From the NCBI GenBank assembly GCA_040881785.1, contig JBBECO010000123.1:1-25915 (forward strand): a stretch of DNA of 25,915 bases. Direction: 5' to 3'. The position numbers were made by a program, and so were the translations under genes. Shown piece by piece: positions 10,239 to 17,129 of the stretch. Position 1 is the stretch's first letter. Each line of letters opens with the position of its first letter. The notes beneath the pieces were generated by a model that worked only from the letters and a program-made list of their open reading frames with translations, had not been told where the DNA came from and did not search any database. This DNA is from JACDCA01 sp040881785. Its GTDB lineage: Bacteria > Acidobacteriota > Vicinamibacteria > Vicinamibacterales > 2-12-FULL-66-21.

Positions 10239-10279
10239 CCGCACCCCGCACCCCGCATCCCGCACCCCTCATCCCGCCC
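10239..10279. repeat. Heptamer array, CCGCACC family
   Basis: Nearly six tandem units (CCGCACC, CCGCACC, CCGCATC, CCGCACC, CCTCATC, CCGCCC) begin eight bases after the tdk stop codon. They use the same word as the array at 1-24. Variation among units is mostly C/T at positions 3 and 6. Confidence 0.85.
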
Positions 10280-10325
10280 TTGAAACCTTCCGTCGTCAAA
10301 GGTGTCTAACCCAAAGGGAGGCATA

Positions 10326-10877
10326 TTGGACCTGTCGCGGCTGCTGTTCGTCCTGGGCGTCGGATTTCTGCTGGCGAACCTGCGGCTGCTGTACCAGTTC
10401 TTCCGCTTCATCCGGCTCAAGTCGTCGGCCGTGCTCATCTGGCCGGGACAGCGTCCACCGATGTATGGGCTACTGCTGGCGCTCGGCGCGATCCTCAGCG
10501 TCCTCATCATTTACAAGCTGGCGTTTCTCCGGGTGCATCCCACGCGGGTCTTCGGCGAGTCGATGATGCTCGTCTATTACGGCTACGCGATGCCGTTGAG
10601 CCTGAAGATCGGCCGGGGTTTCTACGAGGAGGGGATCTGGTCGGACGCGGGGTTCGTCAAATACTCGAGCATCGGCGGTCTGAGCTGGCGGGAGGGGGAA
10701 CAGCCGACGCTCGTGCTGATCGACCGCATGCGGGCCTTCGGCCGCAAGCTCACCGTGCCCCATGGCTGTTACGGCGCCGCGCGCCGCGTCCTGCGCGACA
10801 AGATCGCCGCCCACGACATCCACTTCACCGGAAAGTCGCTGGATCTGGGGGAGCACGATGAGAGAGATGATGTGTAA
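10326..10877 (+). CDS. Predicted two-helix membrane protein, unknown family
   Basis: The 183-aa product begins at TTG 10326, which follows an AGGGAGG ribosome binding site four bases away; a GTG start at 10302 would add eight residues but has no such site. Two hydrophobic segments are seen near residues 3-25 and 45-65, followed by a soluble C-terminal region of about 115 residues (FYEEGIWSDAGFVKYSSIGG onward) that contains alternating strand-like stretches. The layout resembles proteins with a membrane hairpin and a PH-like cytosolic domain, but I cannot name a family. The stop codon TAA is the first part of the next heptamer array. Confidence 0.7.
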   Translation: MDLSRLLFVLGVGFLLANLRLLYQFFRFIRLKSSAVLIWPGQRPPMYGLLLALGAILSVLIIYKLAFLRVHPTRVFGESMMLVYYGYAMPLSLKIGRGFYEEGIWSDAGFVKYSSIGGLSWREGEQPTLVLIDRMRAFGRKLTVPHGCYGAARRVLRDKIAAHDIHFTGKSLDLGEHDERDDV

Positions 10878-10951
10878 TCCCTGATCGCTAATCGCTAATC
10901 GCTGATCCACGAATCGCGAATCGCGAATCGCGAATCAGCGATTAGCGATTC
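10875..10951. repeat. Heptamer array with 17-bp inverted repeat, AATCGCT/CGAATCG family
   Basis: ATC recurs every 7 bp (10877, 10884, 10891, 10898, 10905, then a one-base shift, 10913, 10920, 10927, 10934). The outer parts are exact inverted copies: AATCGCTAATCGCTGAT at 10890-10906 and its reverse complement at 10934-10950, with a 27-nt loop of CGAATCG units. It fills the whole spacer between two convergent genes, from one stop codon to the other, so it may act as a two-way terminator. Confidence 0.9.
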
Positions 10952-11149
10952 TCAGCGGAGCAAGTCCGTGAGCCAGGCGACGGGCCCTCGATCCCTCACC
11001 ATCGGATCGCCGATCCACTCCGGCGGCGTCAGCCAGACGAACGCGAGGATCGCGATCACCATGACGTCGTACTGCCAGGTCGCGCGCTCATGGGTCCAGA
11101 AAAACGCGTTCCAGAGGATCCGCGCGGGGAGCGTGACCGTCTTCTTCAT
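10952..11149 (-). CDS. 65-aa membrane peptide coupled to the phosphatidyltransferase
   Basis: This short gene begins at ATG 11149, which overlaps the stop of the CDP-alcohol phosphatidyltransferase gene as ATGA. The product is basic at its N-terminus (MKKTVTLPARILWNAFFW) and has one membrane segment (about residues 28-42, VMVIAILAFVWL), with a polar end. The start/stop overlap and the consistent coding pattern argue for a real gene that may help or follow the enzyme, but I recognise no family. Its stop codon touches the array of the preceding entry. Confidence 0.6.
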   Translation of the reverse strand: MKKTVTLPARILWNAFFWTHERATWQYDVMVIAILAFVWLTPPEWIGDPMVRDRGPVAWLTDLLR

Positions 11150-11748
11150 GCCACCGGCTCCGGCCGCGCGTCGCGCAGCTCCCGGTAGGTATAGATGATC
11201 CGGTCGGCGACCGTGAAGATCGACAGGACGCCGATGACCCACATCACCGCGCCCATCCGGTTCGTGAAGGCCCCGACCATGAAGAGCACGATCCGCTCGG
11301 GGCGTTCCATGAAGCCGACTTTGCACTTGGCGATGAGCGACTCGGCCCGCGCCCGCGTGTAGCTCGTCATGATCGCGAACATCATGGCGATGGCCGTGAT
11401 CATGACGTAGTCGGTGCGCCCCAGGGTCGAATAGAGATAGATGAGCCCCAGGAACAGGGCGATGTCGGAGAAGCGGTCGATCACCGAATCCCAGAAGCCG
11501 CCGAATTTCGTCTCGGCGTGCGTTTCGCGCGCGACCTTGCCGTCGATGAAGTCGAAGATGTTGGCGACGACCATGATGACGCCGGCCGTCATGAAGTGCG
11601 CGTGGCCGAGCGCCCAGGCGGCGGCCACGTTGATCAGGACGCCGACGAACGTCAGGATGTTGGGGTGAATGCGCAGCGCCACGCACGCGGCGATGATCGC
11701 GCGCAGCGGGAACATGCAGATGTGCCCGATGAGGCCGGTAACGGTCAT
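11146..11748 (-). CDS. CDP-alcohol phosphatidyltransferase family protein
   Basis: The 200-aa integral membrane enzyme transfers a phosphatidyl group from a CDP-lipid to an alcohol. The family motif is complete: Asp66, Asp69-Gly70, Ala73-Arg74, Gly83, Asp87 and Asp91 with the standard spacing, the last Asp being the expected base. Five to six hydrophobic helices surround it. The MERPERIVLF segment also occurs in phosphatidylinositol-phosphate and archaetidylinositol-phosphate synthases, so an inositol phosphate acceptor is possible; glycerol phosphate is the main alternative. The ATG at 11748 is divergent from uvrC with a 74-bp spacer that holds a TATAAT box. Confidence 0.9.
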   Translation of the reverse strand: MTVTGLIGHICMFPLRAIIAACVALRIHPNILTFVGVLINVAAAWALGHAHFMTAGVIMVVANIFDFIDGKVARETHAETKFGGFWDSVIDRFSDIALFLGLIYLYSTLGRTDYVMITAIAMMFAIMTSYTRARAESLIAKCKVGFMERPERIVLFMVGAFTNRMGAVMWVIGVLSIFTVADRIIYTYRELRDARPEPVA

Positions 11749-11778
11749 GGACGAGTGGGGCCTCCGGAAGCGACGCGA

Positions 11779-11784
11779 TATAAT
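11779..11784 (+). promoter_or_regulatory. Consensus -10 box (TATAAT) upstream of uvrC
   Basis: A perfect TATAAT stands out in GC-rich DNA, 38 bp before the uvrC ATG. No good -35 is visible at the expected place. On the other strand the same bases read ATTATATC, so the element is nearly symmetric and could also serve the divergent phosphatidyltransferase gene. Confidence 0.5.
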
Positions 11785-11822
11785 TCAGGGTTCAAGTTGG
11801 CGTAGAAGTCGCAGTCTACAGC

Positions 11823-13835
11823 ATGCCGATTCAGGAGCTCAAGGGGCAGATCGCGCGCCTGCCGGAACAGCCCGGCGTCTACCTGTATTTCAACGGGGCG
11901 GGCGAAACGCTGTACGTCGGCAAGGCCAAGGTCCTGCGGGACCGCGTCCGGTCCTATCTCGGCGCCCGCGGCATCAGCCCGCGGATTGATGCCCTCCTGA
12001 ACGAGGCCCATCGTCTCGAGGTCATCGTCACCGACTCGGTCGTCGAGGCCCTGGCGCTCGAGAACCACCTGATCAAGCAGCGGATCCCGAAATACAACAT
12101 CCTGCTGCGCGACGACAAGAACTACCCCTACCTCCAGCTCACCACCGGCGAGCCCTTTCCCAGGGTCCTCGTGGCACGCCACGTCGAGAAGGACGAGCAC
12201 TTCTACGCCGGCCCGTTCCTGCCCGCCTCGCTCGCGCGCCGGACGATGTCGCTGTCGCACAAGTTGTTCGGCATCCGGTCGTGCAGCGAGGTGATCACCG
12301 GCGACCGGGCGCGGCCGTGTCTCGAATACGACATCCAGCGCTGTGTCGCCCCCTGCGTGCGGGAGATTTGCGGGCCGGAGGCCTATGGCGTGGCCGTCGA
12401 GCACACGCGCCTGTTTCTCGAGGGGCGCAACGAGGAGCTCGTGCAGACGCTGAAGGCGCGCATGGCCCAGGCCGCGCGGGACGAGGAGTACGAGCGTGCC
12501 GGGCAGCTGCGCGACGCCATCCGGACGATCGAGACGCTGAAGAACCGGCAGCAGAAGATGGCGACGGCGGCGCTCGGCGACCGGGACGCCTTCGGCGTGA
12601 AGCTGGGGCCGGCCGGCGCGGTCGTCCAGATCTTCCAGGTCCGCGGTGGGAAGGTCGTCGAGCGCGTCGAATTGATCACGGAACACGGGACTGCGGACGC
12701 CGGGGCCGGGGGCTCGGGTCTCGGGGCCCGGGACTCGGGGCTCGGGACTCGGGGCTCGGGGTTCGGGGCTCCGGACGAAATTGAACTCGTACAGGCGGCG
12801 TTGCAGCAGTTCTACGCCGAACGCGTCGCGCCGCCCGACGTCCACGTGCCGGTCGAATTCAGCGCGGCCGATACGGAGATGATCGAGGGATGGCTCTCGG
12901 GCGAGGCCGGGCGTCGGGTGCGGATCTGCGTGCCGAAGCGCGGCGAGAAGCGCGGCCTGCTCGAACTGGCGGCCCGCAACGCCGCGGTCGCCTACCAGGC
13001 GCGGTTCAACGAGAACGTCGCGGCCAACTACGACGCACTCGAGACGCTGCGCGCCGTGCTCGGGCTCTCCGCCCTGCCGCGCCGCATCGAGTGCTTCGAC
13101 ATCTCCACGATCCAGGGGAGCGAAACCGTCGCGTCGATGGTGGTCTGCGAAGACGGGCGGATGAAGCGTTCGGAATACCGCAAGTTCACGATTCGCCCGC
13201 TCGACTCGCGCGGCTCTCGTGCTCGCTCGGCGTCCGGGACTGGGGACTCGGGGCTCGGGGCTCCGGAGCAAGCGCCTACCAAGTTACTCGGAAGTCAGAA
13301 ATTGTCCCGAGTCCCGAGCCCCGAGCCCCGAATCTTGGACGACTTCGCCGCCATGCACCAGGTCGTTCAGCGCCGTTATCGAAAGCTCCTCGAGCAGGGC
13401 GGCCCATTCCCGGATCTCATCCTCATCGACGGCGGCAAAGGCCAGTTGCACTCGGCCTACCAGGCGCTGGAAGAGCTCGGTCTCGCGAACCTGGTGGCGG
13501 TCGGCATCGCGAAGAAGGAAGAAACGCTCTTCACCCGCGATCTCGTGGACGGCATCGCGCTGCCGAAAGACAGCCCGGCGCTGCTCCTCATCCAGCGGAT
13601 CCGCGACGAGGCGCACCGCTTCGCCGTCACGTTCCACCGGCAGTCCCGCACGAAGCGCGACCTGCGGTCCGAGATCGACGAGATCGGTGGCGTCGGTCCG
13701 CGGCGTCGCAGGGCGCTGCTGACAGCCTTCGGCAGCGTGGCGGGCGTGCGCCGCGCGACGCGCGAAGACCTCGCGCGGGTCGTCGGCCCGAAGTGCGCCG
13801 ACGCGGTGCTCGCCCATTTTACCGGTGGCGCGTGA
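11823..13835 (+). CDS. uvrC: UvrABC excinuclease subunit C with two repeat-derived inserts
   Basis: UvrC makes both incisions in nucleotide excision repair. The 670-aa protein has an N-terminal GIY-YIG nuclease (PGVYLYF, LYVGKAK, residues about 17-95), a UVR motif binding UvrB (about 200-235), the RNase H-like 5' nuclease and a C-terminal HhH pair (EIGGVGPRRRRALL). Likely catalytic residues of the second nuclease are intact: Asp426 (CFDIS), the Asp506-Asp507 pair (DDFAAM), Asp536 (LIDGGKGQ) and His598 (DEAHRF). The family is usually about 600-620 aa; the surplus is two low-complexity inserts, residues 297-317 and about 459-504, encoded by heptamer arrays. Both preserve frame and lie in linkers. 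The protein is probably functional, although this is not proven. The ATG at 11823 follows the TATAAT box. Confidence 0.96.
   Translation: MPIQELKGQIARLPEQPGVYLYFNGAGETLYVGKAKVLRDRVRSYLGARGISPRIDALLNEAHRLEVIVTDSVVEALALENHLIKQRIPKYNILLRDDKNYPYLQLTTGEPFPRVLVARHVEKDEHFYAGPFLPASLARRTMSLSHKLFGIRSCSEVITGDRARPCLEYDIQRCVAPCVREICGPEAYGVAVEHTRLFLEGRNEELVQTLKARMAQAARDEEYERAGQLRDAIRTIETLKNRQQKMATAALGDRDAFGVKLGPAGAVVQIFQVRGGKVVERVELITEHGTADAGAGGSGLGARDSGLGTRGSGFGAPDEIELVQAALQQFYAERVAPPDVHVPVEFSAADTEMIEGWLSGEAGRRVRICVPKRGEKRGLLELAARNAAVAYQARFNENVAANYDALETLRAVLGLSALPRRIECFDISTIQGSETVASMVVCEDGRMKRSEYRKFTIRPLDSRGSRARSASGTGDSGLGAPEQAPTKLLGSQKLSRVPSPEPRILDDFAAMHQVVQRRYRKLLEQGGPFPDLILIDGGKGQLHSAYQALEELGLANLVAVGIAKKEETLFTRDLVDGIALPKDSPALLLIQRIRDEAHRFAVTFHRQSRTKRDLRSEIDEIGGVGPRRRRALLTAFGSVAGVRRATREDLARVVGPKCADAVLAHFTGGA
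12711..12773. repeat. Heptamer array inside uvrC, GGCTCGG family
   Basis: Nine tandem heptamers (GGCTCGG, GTCTCGG, GGCCCGG, GACTCGG, GGCTCGG, GACTCGG, GGCTCGG, GGTTCGG, GGCTCCG) make 63 bp, exactly 21 codons. Because 7 is not a multiple of 3, the peptide cycles through three frames of the same word and reads as a Gly/Ser/Leu/Ala/Arg-rich linker. Confidence 0.9.
13199..13335. repeat. Composite repeat insert inside uvrC
   Basis: It begins with a CTCGACTCGCGCGG...GCTCGCTCGG segment (13199-13230) related to the element in the HIT gene. A left heptamer arm (GGGACTG, GGGACTC, GGGGCTC, GGGGCTC; 13236-13264), a 39-nt non-repeated centre, and a right arm of reverse-complement heptamers (TCCCGAG, TCCCGAG, CCCCGAG; 13305-13331) follow. 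The arms share a perfect 16-bp complement. The insert adds about 45 residues just before the conserved DDFAAM motif. Confidence 0.85.
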
Positions 13836-13877
13836 TAACCTATTGCGTTTCCTGCACATAGCCAGTTATTCCGACCA

Positions 13878-14495
13878 TTGGATATCGCCTCGATTCTCAT
13901 AGTATTTGGCGTCGTGCTCGCCTCACTCACCGTGCACGAGTGGGCCCACGCCGTCACGGCCGACCGTCTGGGCGATCCGACGGCGCGGCTGCTCGGCCGG
14001 GTGTCGTTCAATCCGATCGTGCACATCGACCCCATCGGCACGGTGCTCCTGCCGCTGATGGCGATGTTCACGACGGGCTTCATCTTCGGCTGGGCCAAGC
14101 CGGTGCCGGTGAACATCAGCCGGTTCGGCAACCCCAAGCGCGACTTCATGATCGTGGCGGCCGCCGGACCGGCCAGCAACCTGGCGATCGCGACCGCCGC
14201 CGCGCTGGTGTTCCGCAGTCTCGGCGGTCTCGAGTCAGCCGGCGAACCGCTCATGCGGGTGCTGTACTTCGCCGTGTCGATCAACGTGCTGCTGGCCGTC
14301 TTCAACATGCTGCCGGTGCCGCCGCTCGACGGCGGCAACGTGCTGTCGGGCCTCCTGCCCGACAGTTTCGCGCCGCTGATCAACGGCCTGCGGCAGTACG
14401 GGTTCATCATCCTGCTGGCGCTGATCGTCACCGGCGTGCTGCGGAACGTGATCGAACCGATCTCGGACTCTCTGGAGAGGCTGCTGCTTCTATGA
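13878..14495 (+). CDS. Site-2 protease (M50 family, short membrane metalloprotease)
   Basis: The 205-aa protein is an intramembrane zinc protease of the compact YwhC/Rip-like group without a PDZ domain. Zinc-binding HEWAH is at residues 20-24 within the first membrane segment, and the second motif NMLPVPPLDGG carries the third ligand Asp151. About four to five helices are seen. The likely start is TTG 13878; the upstream in-frame stretch back to a stop at 13836 offers no ATG or GTG. Its stop overlaps the trpS start (ATGA), so the two are translationally coupled. The natural substrate is unknown. Confidence 0.92.
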   Translation: MDIASILIVFGVVLASLTVHEWAHAVTADRLGDPTARLLGRVSFNPIVHIDPIGTVLLPLMAMFTTGFIFGWAKPVPVNISRFGNPKRDFMIVAAAGPASNLAIATAAALVFRSLGGLESAGEPLMRVLYFAVSINVLLAVFNMLPVPPLDGGNVLSGLLPDSFAPLINGLRQYGFIILLALIVTGVLRNVIEPISDSLERLLLL

Positions 14496-15535
14496 GCGCT
14501 GACGCCTCCACCTTCGCCAAGGCTTCGGTGGACAAGCAGGCGGGTAAGCCCCGCGTCCTGTCCGGCATGCGTCCAACCGGCAAACTGCACCTCGGCCACC
14601 TGGTCGGCGCGCTGCACAACTGGGTGGAGCTGCAGGACGAATACGACTGCTTCTATGTGGTCGTGGACTGGCATGCACTGACGAGCGGCTACGCCGACAC
14701 GTCCGACATCGTCGCCAACGGCTACGACATGGTCGCCGACTGGATCGCCGCCGGCATCGATCCGGAGAAGAGCACGATCTTCGTGCAGTCGCTCGTGCCC
14801 GAGCACGCCGAGCTCTTCCTGCTGCTGTCGATGGTCACGCCGGTTCCCTGGCTCGAGCGCGTGCCGACCTTCAAGGAGCAGCAGGAGCAGCTCTCGGAGA
14901 AGGACCTGTCGACCTTCGGCTTCCTGGGGTATCCGCTGCTGCAGGCGGCCGACATCATCATCTACAACGCCCAGTACGTACCGGTGGGCGAGGACCAGGT
15001 CGCGCACCTCGAACTGACCCGCGAGGTCGTCCGCCGCTTCCACCATTTCTACGGCCAGCTGTTCGTCGAGCCGCAGCCGCTGCTGACGAAGTTCCCGCGC
15101 CTGCCCGGCCTCGACAACCGGAAGATGTCGAAGAGCTATCACAACGCCATCGACCTGGCCGACGACGAAGAGACGATCCGGAAGAAGGTCATGCAGATGT
15201 ACACGGACCCGAAGCGCGTGCGCGCCGACACGCCGGGGACGGTCGAAGGCAACCCGGTGTTCGTGTACCACGACGCGTTCAATCCGGACGTGGCCGAGGT
15301 CGAGGACCTCAAGGCCCGCTATCGCCTGGGCAAGGTCGGCGACGTCGAAGTGAAGAAGAAGCTGGCGGCGGCACTCAACGAATATCTCGAGCCCATGCGC
15401 GCGCGGCGCGCGGAGCTCGTCGCCCGTCCCGACACGCTCCGCGACATCCTGCACGACGGCTCCCGCAAGGCCCGCGCGATCGCGCACGAGACCATGGAAC
15501 GCGTCCGCACCGCCGTGAAGTTGAAGTATTCGTGA
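14492..15535 (+). CDS. trpS: Tryptophanyl-tRNA synthetase
   Basis: This class I synthetase charges tRNA-Trp. The 347-aa product has the HIGH-type motif HLGH (residues 33-36), the tryptophan-binding VPTFKEQ and PLLQAADI regions, GEDQVAHLELTRE, and KMSKS (211-215). Its length is normal for bacterial TrpS apart from the first 20 residues: family members begin almost directly with RVLSGMRPTG, whereas here SADASTFAKASVDKQAGKP precedes it and is encoded by a palindromic repeat (14501-14546). No alternative ATG or GTG lies between the repeat and the conserved start. The ATG overlaps the stop of the S2P gene, and the stop overlaps scpA (TGATG). Confidence 0.97.
   Translation: MSADASTFAKASVDKQAGKPRVLSGMRPTGKLHLGHLVGALHNWVELQDEYDCFYVVVDWHALTSGYADTSDIVANGYDMVADWIAAGIDPEKSTIFVQSLVPEHAELFLLLSMVTPVPWLERVPTFKEQQEQLSEKDLSTFGFLGYPLLQAADIIIYNAQYVPVGEDQVAHLELTREVVRRFHHFYGQLFVEPQPLLTKFPRLPGLDNRKMSKSYHNAIDLADDEETIRKKVMQMYTDPKRVRADTPGTVEGNPVFVYHDAFNPDVAEVEDLKARYRLGKVGDVEVKKKLAAALNEYLEPMRARRAELVARPDTLRDILHDGSRKARAIAHETMERVRTAVKLKYS
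14501..14546. repeat. Palindromic element in the 5' end of trpS
   Basis: The core CGCCAAGGCTTCGG (14515-14528) is identical to the reverse complement of the intergenic copy at 1564-1577, and both are followed by a GCAGGC block. Here it is translated as an N-terminal extension. Confidence 0.6.
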
Positions 15536-16416
15536 TGGAACACCAGGACTTCGAGTCGATTCTCGAGGGCTATCCGGTCCGCCTCGAGCACTTCGAGGGG
15601 CCGCTCGACCTGCTGCTGCACCTGATCAAGCGGCACGAGGTGAGCATCTACGACATCCCCATCACGAGCATCACGAAGCAGTATCTCGAGTACATCGACC
15701 TGATGCAGGAGCTGAACCTCGACGTGGCGGGGGAGTTCCTGGTCATGGCGGCCACGCTCATCCACATCAAGTCGCGGATGCTCCTCCCGCGCGTGGATCC
15801 CACGCAGGAGGATCCGGAAGAGGACCCGCGCGAAGCGCTCGTGCGCCGGCTGCTCGAGCACCAGAAGTTCAAGGCGGCCGCCGAGCTGCTGCACGAGCGC
15901 GAGACGCTCCGCAGCGCGCAGTGGACGCGTCCGGACGGCCCGATCGCCGAGATCGCCGGCGAAGCGCCGGAGCCGGAGATCGAAGTCGATCTCTTCAGCC
16001 TGATCAGCGCCTTCCGCAACGTCGTCGAGCGCGCCAGGGAGCGCCCGAAGATGTACCTGCCGGGCGAGCAGATCGCGATCGAGGACCGCATCGAGCAGCT
16101 GATGGCGCGGCTGTCCGAAACCGAGGCATGCGGCTTCGAGGATCTGTTCGCGGACGTCGAGTCGCGGGCCGGCCTGATCGTCACGTTCCTTGCGCTGCTC
16201 GAGATGATCCGGCTGAAACTGGTGCGCGTCTTCCAGGCGGGGGTCGTCGGACCGATCCGGATCTACAAGCGCGCACGGCCGGCGGATGCGCCGAAACCGC
16301 TCGGCGATCCGGAAGAGAAGCACGCGGAGGTCGTTCGCCAGGCGGCGGAAGCCGCGGCCGTCGCCGAGAAACCGGATTCACCCGTCATCACCGATCCAGA
16401 CAAACCGGAAAAGTAG
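15535..16416 (+). CDS. scpA: Segregation and condensation protein A (kleisin)
   Basis: ScpA bridges the two SMC heads in the condensin that compacts and separates chromosomes. The 293-aa protein has the conserved N-terminal kleisin motif LEHFEGPLDLLLHLI followed by DIPITSITKQYLEYI and the FLVMAATLIHIKSRMLLPR helix, and a C-terminal winged-helix region (VTFLALLEMIRLKLVRVFQ). The start is ATG 15535, overlapping the trpS stop; a GTG one codon earlier is possible. The last 35 residues are Ala/Glu-rich and variable. The TAG stop codon is part of the GTAGGCCC palindromic repeat at 16413. Confidence 0.96.
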   Translation: MEHQDFESILEGYPVRLEHFEGPLDLLLHLIKRHEVSIYDIPITSITKQYLEYIDLMQELNLDVAGEFLVMAATLIHIKSRMLLPRVDPTQEDPEEDPREALVRRLLEHQKFKAAAELLHERETLRSAQWTRPDGPIAEIAGEAPEPEIEVDLFSLISAFRNVVERARERPKMYLPGEQIAIEDRIEQLMARLSETEACGFEDLFADVESRAGLIVTFLALLEMIRLKLVRVFQAGVVGPIRIYKRARPADAPKPLGDPEEKHAEVVRQAAEAAAVAEKPDSPVITDPDKPEK

Positions 16417-16435
16417 GCCCGACCTTCAGGTCGGG
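16413..16435. repeat. GTAG-type palindrome, CCCGACCTTCAGGTCGGG
   Basis: GTAGGC followed by the palindrome CCCGACCTTCAGGTCGGG. The same 23 nt recur exactly at 22767-22789. The scpA stop codon (16414-16416) lies within the element, so its insertion or spread may have set the end of the reading frame. Confidence 0.85.
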
Positions 16436-16462
16436 GCCCCGGCCGGCGCCAAGAGGAACATC

Positions 16463-17125
16463 GTGTCAGACCACTTGAAACCCGTCGTCGAAGCGCTGAT
16501 CTTCGCGTCGCCGGAGCCGGTGACGCTCAAGTCGCTGTACAAGCTGCTCGACGGCGAGCCGCGCGAGGACGTGGACGCGGCGCTCGCCGCGGTCCGCGCC
16601 GACTACGACCGCCCCGGCGGCCTGCAGCTCATCGAGATCGCCGGCGGCTACCAGATCGTCACCCGCCCCGAGTTCCACGAGTGGGTGCGCAAGCTCTTTC
16701 ACGAGCGCACGAGCAGCAAGCTGTCGGTCCAGGCCCTCGAAACGCTCGCCGTGATCGCCTACAAGCAGCCCGTCACCGCGGCCGAGATCGCCGAGATCCG
16801 CGGGGTCACGAGCAGCGGCGGCGTGCTCTCGACCCTGGTGGATCGGCACCTGATCAAAACCGTCGGCCGCAAGCCGGTCGTCGGCCGTCCCTTCATGTAC
16901 GCGACGACGAGAGATTTCCTCGAACGCTTCGGCTTGAACGATCTCAGCGACCTCCCGAAGGTCGAGGAAATGTCGGACGCGCTCGGCTTCGAGCTTCCGC
17001 TGGGGCTCGTCGAGCCCACGGCGACGACGACGCCGCTGCCGTTCGACGAGGAGGCGCCGCGCGTCGAGCCCGTGGAGGAAGAGGTGCCCGCCGAGGACGT
17101 GCCGAACGACGAGCCAGTACACTGA
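16463..17125 (+). CDS. scpB: Segregation and condensation protein B
   Basis: ScpB is the second accessory subunit of SMC-ScpAB and forms a dimer of two winged-helix domains each. The 220-aa product shows both: VVEALIFASPEPVTLKSLYKLL at the N-terminus and VQALETLAVIAYKQPVTAAEI-EIRGV in the second domain, with the conserved GRPFMYATTRDFLERFGL. The GTG at 16463 was chosen because it is preceded by AGAGGA with a five-base spacer, and it begins just before the conserved domain; longer in-frame reading overlaps scpA and is rejected. The last 45 residues are acidic and Pro-rich, as is often seen. It is separated from scpA by 46 bp containing the palindromic repeat. Confidence 0.95.
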   Translation: MSDHLKPVVEALIFASPEPVTLKSLYKLLDGEPREDVDAALAAVRADYDRPGGLQLIEIAGGYQIVTRPEFHEWVRKLFHERTSSKLSVQALETLAVIAYKQPVTAAEIAEIRGVTSSGGVLSTLVDRHLIKTVGRKPVVGRPFMYATTRDFLERFGLNDLSDLPKVEEMSDALGFELPLGLVEPTATTTPLPFDEEAPRVEPVEEEVPAEDVPNDEPVH

Positions 17126-17129
17126 CCGT

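Noticed and set aside
10875..10951. CRISPR array
   Set aside because: Units are 7 bp and directly adjacent with no 25-40 bp unique spacers, and no cas genes are present.
12711..12773. Sequencing or assembly error creating low complexity in uvrC
   Set aside because: The frame is preserved across both inserts, and the same words occur elsewhere in the window, so real repeats are more likely.
11745..13271. Long minus-strand open frame opposite uvrC
   Set aside because: It is a shadow of uvrC; its repeated Pro-Ser-Pro-Glu-Pro-Arg stretches come from the heptamer array, not from a gene.
13457..15487. Minus-strand open frame opposite the S2P and trpS genes
   Set aside because: Both plus-strand genes have complete catalytic motifs and coupled starts; the opposite frame has low-complexity composition only.
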